Below are positions 1-5,689 of a stretch of DNA of 64,000 nt, one piece after another (positions within the stretch are counted from its first letter, which is position 1; every line of letters begins with the position of its first letter). The stretch is taken from assembly GCA_014385025.1 (NCBI GenBank), contig JACRTB010000005.1, positions 62,001 to 126,000 of the forward strand, written 5' to 3'. The notes under the pieces are model-generated. The model made no database searches, had not been told where the DNA came from, and was given only the letters and a program-made list of their open reading frames with translations. The position numbers were made by a program, and so were the translations under genes. Origin of the DNA: Yanshouia hominis (GTDB lineage Bacteria > Bacillota > Clostridia > Oscillospirales > Ruminococcaceae).

Positions 1-25
1 GGATCACTTCCTTTTCATACCATAA

Positions 26-177
26 TTATAACCAATCGGTATGCAAAAGCCAAGGCTTATTCTGCCCCTCCAGTTCCTTCTGGCAAAACGCCGTCAGCAG
101 CGGCCGTTCTCCCGGAGATTTTTGATAAAATTCCCCCGGCGTGATGTTCTTCTCCCGAAACAGAAAATACAGCAGAC
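26..177 (-). pseudogene. 3' fragment of a probable prophage gene
   Basis: An open minus-strand frame of about 50 codons ends at a TAA (26-28). It begins exactly where homology to the integrase repeat ends (177). The peptide contains [15 protein letters not shown] and PGERPLLTAFCQKELE. I recognise this style from small proteins in the tail modules of Firmicutes prophages, but cannot name a family. There is no start codon in the window, because the reading frame is interrupted by the junction. This suggests that a deletion or recombination joined a prophage remnant to the end of an integrated element. Family assignment is from memory of similar proteins, so confidence is low. Confidence 0.4.
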
Positions 178-336
178 TTTGCCGCCCGGTATCTCGAAAA
201 CGGCGGGGATATTTATGCCTTGCAGCAAATCCTTGGTCATACCTCGCTTGAAATGGTTAAGCGCTATGTCCATTCTACACATCAAAAAACAGTGTCTAAA
301 TTCTCGGAATACAGCCCGTTAGACCATCTGCTTTAG
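177..336 (+). pseudogene. Truncated tyrosine integrase, C-terminal end
   Basis: The frame encodes the last 50 or so residues of the integrase whose full copy lies at 3920-4798. It retains the second catalytic His region ([12 protein letters not shown], including the nucleophile Tyr) and the ending SPLDHLL. Only a few bases differ from the full copy, and homology stops abruptly at about 177, removing the Arg, Lys and first His-x-x-Arg motifs. It cannot encode an active recombinase. It marks the integrase end of a second, related element that has lost its body. Confidence 0.85.
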
Positions 337-340
337 GGAA

Positions 341-533
341 GGTATGGCCGGGGTTGCGAACGTCGCCAACCTCGAAAGCGCTCAGAGGCTCGATGCAGCC
401 GCAAGGCGGCTGTATTGAGTGAGAGCGCGGCCTTCGTGCGGAAAGCGGCTAACAAATGGGGGTAGGGGGAGCGCCAGCGTCCCCCATTTGTCCGCTTTCT
501 GTGCGGAGGTGAGAGGCGCGCCCCGGCCATACC
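341..533 (+). other. Structured 193-nt segment, left copy
   Basis: This is the duplicate of the segment at 4803-4995. It is bounded by the same 13-base inverted repeat (341-353 with 521-533, GGTATGGCCGGGG and its complement) and keeps the internal hairpins. Its conservation beside a truncated integrase suggests it belongs to the mobile element rather than to the host. See the right copy for the interpretation. Confidence 0.6.
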
Positions 534-581
534 GGCAAACAGGGTATGCAAAAGGCCGTCCATTTCCGGACGGCCTATGCC

Positions 582-656
582 TGGTGAGCCACCGGGGATT
601 CGAACCCCGGACCCTTTGATTAAAAGCACATGCTCTGCCAACTGAACTACCACTGT
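582..656 (-). pseudogene. tRNA-Lys-like attachment site (chimeric, non-functional)
   Basis: The 3' half (582-626) is identical to the intact tRNA-Lys at 5044-5119, through the T arm and acceptor to the encoded CCA. The 5' half still has a D-arm-like sequence (GTTCAGTTGGCAGAGC). However, the anticodon stem no longer pairs, the acceptor 5' strand is lost, and there is a one-base length difference. The switch point sits at the anticodon loop (TTTTAA), a common crossover site for tRNA-targeting integrases. It is best read as the distal attachment site of the element at 627-5088. The unusual part is that the element side also resembles a tRNA D arm. Confidence 0.7.
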
Positions 657-705
657 TCTTGAAATTTAATTTTGCTCTCTTTGACGTTTTAGAAATTTAG
701 AATAC

Positions 706-2016
706 TTATTCAGCCGAATAGAGTTCCAATTCCAATTTATCCTTGATGATCGTTCTAAACATATCTAATTTTAGCAGTTGGATATCCGTTATTTTGATAT
801 ATTCTATTTCGTTCGGATTAGTTATCCCATAAAACTGAATTTCTGACAATTTACCATAACTGCGAATACCTTTTCCTATAATATTTCCTATTCGCGAATA
901 CCTAAGGCTTTCGCCAAACATATTATATTCAAATATCTTTCCTTCGCGTGTCATAACAATATATCTGGTGCTTTCTGTAAGAGCCATTCCATATACATCG
1001 GTTTCAGCATATATGGTCGCAGCAAATGTCACAGCGTCATTAGTAAGTGGCTCGAGTTTCTGTTCCGAAGCAGAGAAATATGAAGCCAAAGATGTAATAT
1101 ATTCATTATTTATTTCATCAACATGAAGAAAGTTCTGCTTGAATGCGGACAGCTCCTTTTCTTTCTCGGCAAGACTCTGTTTTTGTATAATAAGATTTTT
1201 GTTAATTGTGAAAATTGATACGGCGCTACAAATAGCAATAATTCCCATAGCGAACACAGCGGCTGCTAAAAGCATATTGCGTTGTCGTTTCGCAATTTCT
1301 TCAGATTTTCTATCGTAATCTTTTTTTGCTAACTGTAGCTTTGCTTTTTCTTTTTCAAGATTTTCAATGATAGGCTTTAACCATGCCTCAAATGAAACGG
1401 GTTCGGCATCAGAAAACTCCACTTTTTTTTGCATGGGTGAGTAAACGGAAAGTTGATTAAAAATATCATTAATTTTATCTATTGAGTATTTGTATTCACT
1501 TTGCCGTATTCTATTCAGCAATCTACCTTCCAATTCATTAATTCGGCATATACAGAGATCAGGATTGGAATTGCTTATTCTTAATTCACAATCATCGTTG
1601 GTAAATACAACAAATGAATTCAGGGGCATAGATGGGAAGATATTGTTTAATGCACGCAAATGATATCCATTTTGTAGAACGGGATTCCTGAAAGATTCGT
1701 TTGGTGCAGTACGAAAATATTGGGTCCACGTGCGCTCTGTATCTTGACCGTAAATCGTTCCCTTATAATGCTTTATCTCAAAAACATATAGCCCCGTTTC
1801 ATGAATTAAAAGCAGATCTATTTCCGTCGTTTTATCTGCCGAAATGGGTATATTCAAATTCATTAAAATTTTTCCATTACCCGGTAAGAACTGATACAAC
1901 TTACTAAAAAGTAAATATTCTCCATAATATCCGCGTCCACGCTCGTCCCAAATTCGTCTTTGGACATCAATATCAACATTAGTCAAACTTTTGTACACAT
2001 TTTTTGTGTCATCCAT
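706..2016 (-). CDS. NERD-domain membrane protein (element cargo)
   Basis: About 436 residues. The N-terminal third is a nuclease-related (NERD) domain: a G-x-x-GE motif (GYYGEYLL) is followed by TTEIDLLLIHETGLYVFEIK, carrying the E-x-D and E-x-K pattern of restriction-endonuclease-like folds. A coiled, Lys/Glu-rich stretch near residues 215-245 precedes one hydrophobic segment (about 250-272, LLAAAVFAMGIIAICSAVSIF). A C-terminal domain of unknown fold follows. The start at 2016 is preferred because GGGAG (2023-2027) lies six bases upstream; an ATG at 2019 and a TTG at 2031 also exist. Codon use is AT-rich, unlike the host genes beyond 5182. It is the only non-mobility gene of the element, so a defence or host-interaction role is possible, but this is inference. 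Confidence 0.75.
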   Translation of the reverse strand: MDDTKNVYKSLTNVDIDVQRRIWDERGRGYYGEYLLFSKLYQFLPGNGKILMNLNIPISADKTTEIDLLLIHETGLYVFEIKHYKGTIYGQDTERTWTQYFRTAPNESFRNPVLQNGYHLRALNNIFPSMPLNSFVVFTNDDCELRISNSNPDLCICRINELEGRLLNRIRQSEYKYSIDKINDIFNQLSVYSPMQKKVEFSDAEPVSFEAWLKPIIENLEKEKAKLQLAKKDYDRKSEEIAKRQRNMLLAAAVFAMGIIAICSAVSIFTINKNLIIQKQSLAEKEKELSAFKQNFLHVDEINNEYITSLASYFSASEQKLEPLTNDAVTFAATIYAETDVYGMALTESTRYIVMTREGKIFEYNMFGESLRYSRIGNIIGKGIRSYGKLSEIQFYGITNPNEIEYIKITDIQLLKLDMFRTIIKDKLELELYSAE

Positions 2017-2193
2017 CATATTCTCCCGCAATATCTGTTAAGCGCTCTTTTTATTGTTTCATTCATAATTCAGGCATGGAAATTTAATGGAATAGGCGTT
2101 GCTTTTTCTTGGCAAAAAAGTGTACAATGCAAGCAATGTACTTGCTTTTTTGCTTGTATCGTTTTTGCATTGTCAATTGAATATTTTCTTCCG

Positions 2194-2263
2194 CGAGGTG
2201 TCTTTGCTTGCACCTCGTATTTTTTATGCCCTGTTGTCCTTTCTGGGACTTCAGGGCTTTTTT
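2194..2263 (+). terminator. Two tandem plus-strand terminator-like hairpins
   Basis: Hairpin one pairs CGAGGTG (2194-2200) with CACCTCG (2211-2217) and is followed by TATTTTTT. Hairpin two pairs GCCCTG plus GTCC with GGGAC plus CAGGGC (2228-2257) and is followed by six T. Both have their T tract on the plus strand, yet both flanking genes are on the minus strand. They would therefore stop a plus-strand transcript, perhaps an antisense RNA or read-through, and not the XRE message. Confidence 0.55.
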
Positions 2264-2271
2264 GTTGTTTT

Positions 2272-2475
2272 TCAGTTATAACGCCCTGTTAGGTAATCTA
2301 GTGAGGTTTCTAGTATTTCCGCAATCTTAGCGGCAGTTTCTAGCGTGGGCTGTGTCTTATCAGTTTCATACATAGTGTATGCCGCCCTAGTGATACCCAA
2401 TCGTTCCGCTACTTGTTCTTGAGTAAGTTTTGCTTGCTTTCTTTTGGCCCTCAATCGCTCTGAAAACACTGACAT
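2272..2475 (-). CDS. XRE-family (Cro/CI-type) transcriptional regulator
   Basis: A 67-residue single-domain helix-turn-helix protein. The pattern LTQEQVAERLGITRAAY followed by YETDKTQPTLETAAKIAEIL is the standard XRE/HTH_3 fold, with the recognition helix around residues 28-36. It is divergent from the Rep/integrase side and faces three repeated operator-like sites (2524-2607). It is therefore most likely the repressor that keeps the integrated element quiet. There is no extra domain for inducer or protease control, so the induction route is unknown. Confidence 0.85.
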   Translation of the reverse strand: MSVFSERLRAKRKQAKLTQEQVAERLGITRAAYTMYETDKTQPTLETAAKIAEILETSLDYLTGRYN

Positions 2476-2523
2476 TCCCGCATCACTTCCTTGTTTTTAA
2501 GTATAAGCGAAAAGTGAAGAGAA

Positions 2524-2607
2524 TGAAAGCTAAGCTTACAAATTGCAAATCTAAATGTAATTTTTGCTTACATATCAGATTTGCTTAAAATGTAAGTAAT
2601 TTTTACA
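2524..2607. promoter_or_regulatory. Three operator-like repeats, TGTAA-N7-TTACA, overlapping a promoter
   Basis: Two perfect inverted repeats TGTAA-N7-TTACA lie at 2556-2572 and 2591-2607. A third with one mismatch (TGAAA-N7-TTACA) lies at 2524-2540. Centres are 32 and 35 bp apart, about three helical turns. A plus-strand promoter candidate TTGCTT-N16-TAAAAT (2564-2591) lies among them, before the small ORF and Rep. Equal half-site spacing in all three suggests dimers of the adjacent XRE protein bind here and control both directions. Confidence 0.6.
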
Positions 2608-2631
2608 ATCATAGGTAGAGGAGATGATTTT

Positions 2632-2820
2632 ATGGAAGCAATTCGACAGCTCACTGTAGGCCAAATGGTGCGACGTGTACGGCGTTTTGTACCCGAACTT
2701 GATTCTACCCTAATTTGCGACCATCTCCACTTGCAGGGCTGCTCTTGCCTTTTAGAATCGAACGTGCATGATTGGGTGCGGTTTTTTGACTGCCTTTTCA
2801 TAGACGGTTATCCGCCTTAG
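2632..2820 (+). CDS. Small hypothetical protein of the element
   Basis: 62 residues, preceded by a good ribosome-binding site (GAGGAG at 2617-2622) and located directly downstream of the operator region. It would be the first gene of the Rep-integrase transcript. The peptide is basic at the N-terminus (VGQMVRRVRRFVP) and has a Cys pair (LQGCSCLL). It could be an excisionase-like or copy-control protein by position, but I do not recognise a family. The coding call rests on the ribosome-binding site, spacing and context. Confidence 0.45.
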   Translation: MEAIRQLTVGQMVRRVRRFVPELDSTLICDHLHLQGCSCLLESNVHDWVRFFDCLFIDGYPP

Positions 2821-2849
2821 CGCCCGGATAAGCATATGCCCCGAAAAAA

Positions 2850-2887
2850 GGTGGTTGCGGGGCAAACACCAGCGCCCCGCAACCACC
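2850..2887. other. Perfect 14-bp hairpin, candidate rolling-circle origin
   Basis: The arm at 2850-2863 (GGTGGTTGCGGGGC) is the exact complement of 2874-2887, leaving a 10-base loop (AAACACCAGC). No T tract follows on either strand, so an intrinsic terminator is unlikely. It lies immediately upstream of the HUH Rep gene, where double-strand origins of rolling-circle replicons often sit, and the exposed loop could carry the nick site. Function is inferred from position and shape only. Confidence 0.45.
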
Positions 2888-2964
2888 ACGCAAGAGCTTT
2901 CAGCTCCGTCGTTCTCCTTTACTTGACTAACTATCAAATTACGGGAATTTCTCTCCGCTCCTTT

Positions 2965-4242
2965 ATGGAAGGTTGTGTTTTATTGTCTTTGCATGTCCCT
3001 ACTGTTTATAAAAATCAGCAATATCCCCAAAAATCCCTTCGGACTCATTCAATCCTACACGTCCCCCACGTTCGTGAATATCGGCATGATCAAACTATCC
3101 TGAAAGTTTATGGCTTCGGTGAAAACAAAAAAATCAAAGTCGTTACTATGAATGTCCTGCGTACAGAAGGGATTGAAAAAAACACTGTCTCCACACCACG
3201 CTGCCAAGTAAATCACGAAAAGCTGTCGGAGAATATTTACAGGGCAAAAAGCAGAATTTTTGAATATTCCTTTTGTAATCCTTGGGATTTTTTCTTTACC
3301 GGTACTCTTGACCCAAACAAGCAGGACCGAACTGATTTGGAATTATGGCACAAGCAGCTAACTCAATGGTTCCGGGACCTCGGTAAAAAGTACGGTATGA
3401 AAATTGCTTTTCTTTTGGTGCCTGAATTACATAAAGACGGAGCCACTTGGCATATTCATGGCCTTTTGCATGGCATTTCTCTTTCCCTTCTGCAACAATT
3501 TAAAACGGGCGATAAAATGGGAACATCACTCGCCAAAAAAGTTCAGCAAGGTGATGTCGTCTATAATTGGCCTGAGTATCAAAAGCGTTTTGGTTTTTGC
3601 GATCTGGAACCAGTCAAAAACCATGAGGCTGTTAGCAAGTATATGACAAAATATATTACAAAAAGCCTTTCTTCCAGTGTCAAAGAATTAAATGCCCATC
3701 TTTACTACCATAGTCGTGGTTTGAAAACCGCAGAGGTAATAAAAAAGGGCTCCATGTTTGCAGACATAGAACCCTCTTATCGGAATGAATATTGCTCCAT
3801 GACATGGCTGCCTTTTTCGGAAGAGCTTTTGCAGAAGCTCTGCAATTCATTCTCGTTTGATTGGGAATCCCCCGAATATTTTACATCTGAATTTGAGATG
3901 TGGCAAGGAGAAATTGAAAATGACGGTGCAGCAGGCGTTCGAGGGCTTTCTTGTGGAGCAGCAGATCAGAGGCAATTCCCCAAAAACATTGATCTATTAC
4001 CAGAGCGGCATGAATCGCTTTCGAGGCTTTCTGAATCAGAATCCCGAACTTTCGGAGCTGACTCTTTCCCTACTGCGGAAGTATGCCCTTTATCTGCAAT
4101 CAGAGAATTTGAGCACAGTGACTCGGCAAAGCTATGTTCGGGCACTCCGGGCATTTCTGACATGGTGCTATTCAGAAGATCTTCTTTTGGTGAACCTTTC
4201 GGAGAAGTTTCGTCTCCCCAAGGCCAAACGGAAAGTGATTGA
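2965..4242 (+). CDS. HUH-type rolling-circle replication initiator (Rep)
   Basis: About 425 residues from the ATG at 2965. The frame is open from 2836, and TTG 2983 or ATG 3148 are alternative starts; none has a strong ribosome-binding site. It contains WHIHGLLHG (H-x-H metal motif) near residues 162-170 and KYMTKYITK near 225-233, with two Tyr four residues apart as in two-tyrosine HUH nucleases. Similar Reps occur in inovirus-like prophages and small integrative elements. No conjugation coupling protein or Zot-like morphogenesis gene is present. The last 323 bp overlap the integrase gene in another frame, so the true C-terminus past the overlap may not be conserved. Confidence 0.75.
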   Translation: MEGCVLLSLHVPTVYKNQQYPQKSLRTHSILHVPHVREYRHDQTILKVYGFGENKKIKVVTMNVLRTEGIEKNTVSTPRCQVNHEKLSENIYRAKSRIFEYSFCNPWDFFFTGTLDPNKQDRTDLELWHKQLTQWFRDLGKKYGMKIAFLLVPELHKDGATWHIHGLLHGISLSLLQQFKTGDKMGTSLAKKVQQGDVVYNWPEYQKRFGFCDLEPVKNHEAVSKYMTKYITKSLSSSVKELNAHLYYHSRGLKTAEVIKKGSMFADIEPSYRNEYCSMTWLPFSEELLQKLCNSFSFDWESPEYFTSEFEMWQGEIENDGAAGVRGLSCGAADQRQFPKNIDLLPERHESLSRLSESESRTFGADSFPTAEVCPLSAIREFEHSDSAKLCSGTPGISDMVLFRRSSFGEPFGEVSSPQGQTESD

Positions 4243-4798
4243 CATTCTAACCGATGAAGAGGCGCGACGTCTCATGTCCTCTTTCAATCTCCGCTATTCG
4301 TTGCAGCTCCGTAATTATTGCATCTGTGCTCTCATGTTGGACAGCGGCCTCCGCATGGATGAAGTTTCTACCCTCGACCTTTCTTTGCTCCACCTGCCAG
4401 AAGGTTACGCCATCGTCAACGGTAAAGGGAATAAGCAGCGAGTGGTTCCCCTCGGCCTCAACGCCCGGAAAGCCCTGCTCCGTTACCTGAACCGCCGCCC
4501 CGGCTGCGCTTCGACAGGTCGTGTATTCTTAAAATCTGATTTGCAGCCAATTTCAGATTCCACCATCAAGCAGATGTTCCGCAAGCTGAAAAAACGTGTG
4601 GGTATCCCCCGGATTCGCGCGCACCTGCTGCGGCACACCTTTGCTACCCGGTATCTCGAAAACGGTGGGGATATTTACGCCTTGCAGCAAATCCTTGGTC
4701 ATACCTCGCTTGAAATGGTCAAGCGCTATGTCCATTCTACACATCAAAAAACAGTATCTAAATTCTCGGAATACAGCCCGTTAGACCATCTGCTTTAG
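3920..4798 (+). CDS. Tyrosine recombinase / integrase of the element
   Basis: 292 residues, XerC/D-like. It has an N-terminal SAM-like DNA-binding domain (about 1-85) and a catalytic domain with Arg in SGLRMDE, Lys in GKGNKQR, His-x-x-Arg in HLLRHTFA, the second His in LGHTS and the nucleophile in KRYVH. The start is set by AAGGAG (3905-3910) nine bases before ATG 3920; an upstream ATG at 3857 lacks a ribosome-binding site and would extend further into rep. It lies 246 bp from the tRNA-Lys it presumably targets. A truncated second copy is at 177-336. Confidence 0.92.
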   Translation: MTVQQAFEGFLVEQQIRGNSPKTLIYYQSGMNRFRGFLNQNPELSELTLSLLRKYALYLQSENLSTVTRQSYVRALRAFLTWCYSEDLLLVNLSEKFRLPKAKRKVIDILTDEEARRLMSSFNLRYSLQLRNYCICALMLDSGLRMDEVSTLDLSLLHLPEGYAIVNGKGNKQRVVPLGLNARKALLRYLNRRPGCASTGRVFLKSDLQPISDSTIKQMFRKLKKRVGIPRIRAHLLRHTFATRYLENGGDIYALQQILGHTSLEMVKRYVHSTHQKTVSKFSEYSPLDHLL

Positions 4799-5088
4799 GG
4801 AAGGTATGGCCGGGGTTGCGAACGTCGCCAACCTCGAAAGCGCTCAGAGGCTCGATGCAGCCGCAAGGCGGCTGTATTGAGTGAGAGCGCGGCCTTCGTG
4901 CGGAAAGCGGCTAACAAATGGGGGTAGGGGGAGCGCCAGCGTCCCCCATTTGTCCGCTTTCTGTGCGGAGGTGAGAGGCGCGCCCCGGCCATACCGGCAA
5001 ACAGGGTATGCAAAAGGCCGTCCATTTCCGGACGGCCTATGCCTGGTGAGCCACCGGGGATTCGAACCCCGGACCCTTTGATTAAAAG
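4639..5088. repeat. Direct repeat, right copy (450 bp)
   Basis: Partner of 177-626 at an offset of 4462 bp. Here the unit joins an intact integrase on the left and the complete tRNA-Lys gene on the right. Homologous recombination between the copies would delete the rep-integrase-NERD segment as a circle of about 4.46 kb, independently of the integrase. Confidence 0.9.
4803..4995 (+). other. Structured 193-nt segment, candidate single-strand origin or ncRNA
   Basis: The ends form a 13-bp inverted repeat (4803-4815 with 4983-4995). Inside are a hairpin CAGCCGC-AAG-GCGGCTG (4858-4874) and a long stem. In that stem GAAAGCGG (4903-4910) plus ACAAATGGGGG (4914-4924) pair with CCCCCATTTGT plus CCGCTTTC (4943-4961), leaving a three-base bulge. 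The whole can fold into a branched structure, on DNA or RNA. No credible ORF occupies it. Rolling-circle replicons carry such folded single-strand origins, and an HUH Rep is encoded next door. A small RNA is the alternative. Confidence 0.5.
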
Positions 5089-5119
5089 TCAAATGCTCTG
5101 CCAACTGAGCTAGTGGCTC
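5044..5119 (-). tRNA. tRNA-Lys(TTT)
   Basis: A complete cloverleaf on the minus strand. The acceptor GAGCCAC pairs with GTGGCTC, the D arm is GCTCAGTTGGCAGAGC, the anticodon loop CTTTTAA gives anticodon TTT, the T arm is CCGGGGTTCGAATCCCCGG, and the 3' CCA is encoded. It is the integration site of the element at its left. The element rebuilds the 3' half, so the tRNA stays functional. Confidence 0.96.
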
Positions 5120-5181
5120 AAGACGCTCAATTAGTATATCAATCATTTGCGGGATTGTCAAGAAAAGACGTGGGAAATCTT

Positions 5182-5601
5182 TCAAAAAGGCGAAAGAAAT
5201 CCAAATCCGGACATCGGGCGAACCAGTGTGTCCTCAAGCAGGAACGCCCACCCTGACGGGCCGGATGCGATGCGCCAAAACCAGAAGGCAATCAAAAGCG
5301 CGCCCAGAACAGCCATCCAGCGTCTCATCCGCCCTTCAGGAATCCCCAACGGTTCCCGGTTGAGAAGCAGCCAGAAGGTCAGCGCAAACGGAACGGTCAG
5401 CGGATGGTAGCGCAGAGACGCGCGCCAGTCGAGGCAAAGCAGCGCGCGCAGGGAACGGGTCATCCCGCAGGTCAGGCAGGGCAGATGAAAAATCCGCAGC
5501 AGAAAGCAATCATGCCACCATCCGAGTATCATGGCAGCCGCGGCAAGCAGAAGAATGGCTGTGCGCAGAAGTACCGCCCGGATTTTCCGTCCTCTCGTCA
5601 C
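5182..5601 (-). CDS. DUF2752 small membrane protein
   Basis: About 139 residues from GTG 5601, chosen because AAGGGGGG precedes it by eight bases. The hallmark of DUF2752, a Cys-rich C-x-x-CG-x-TR motif, is present as CLTCGMTRS just after the first hydrophobic segment. Two or three further membrane segments follow (PLTVPFALTFWLLL and a C-terminal one). The family function is unknown. It lies downstream of fakA on the same strand, with a large hairpin between them, and upstream of the tRNA-Lys gene. Confidence 0.8.
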   Translation of the reverse strand: MTRGRKIRAVLLRTAILLLAAAAMILGWWHDCFLLRIFHLPCLTCGMTRSLRALLCLDWRASLRYHPLTVPFALTFWLLLNREPLGIPEGRMRRWMAVLGALLIAFWFWRIASGPSGWAFLLEDTLVRPMSGFGFLSPF

Positions 5602-5624
5602 CGCAGTTTCCCCCTTAAACATGC

Positions 5625-5660
5625 GGGGGCCGGCGCGCCCCACCCGACGCGCCGGCCCCC
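5625..5660 (-). terminator. Strong GC hairpin after fakA
   Basis: GGGGGCCGGCGCG (5625-5637) pairs perfectly with 5648-5660 around a ten-base loop. It lies between the fakA stop (5690) and the DUF2752 start (5601). The base that follows on the minus strand is not U-rich, so it may pause or protect RNA rather than terminate efficiently. Confidence 0.45.
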
Positions 5661-5689
5661 CTGAATGTTTCATCGAAGCCGGTCCCCTC

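Larger units (their letters stand above)
177..626. repeat. Direct repeat, left copy (450 bp)
   Basis: Positions 177-626 match 4639-5088 at a constant offset of 4462 bp with only scattered substitutions. The unit contains the integrase 3' end, a foldable 193-nt segment, a small hairpin and the 3' half of tRNA-Lys. The arrangement is what is expected if two related elements entered the same tRNA gene in tandem. One element body lies between the copies; the other lay to the left and is mostly gone. Confidence 0.9.

Noticed and set aside
2836..2964. Rep start at ATG 2836
   Set aside because: It would make the origin-like hairpin at 2850-2887 part of the coding sequence and has no ribosome-binding site.
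627..5043. Inovirus prophage
   Set aside because: HUH Rep and integrase fit, but there is no Zot-like ATPase, coat or adsorption gene within the attachment sites.
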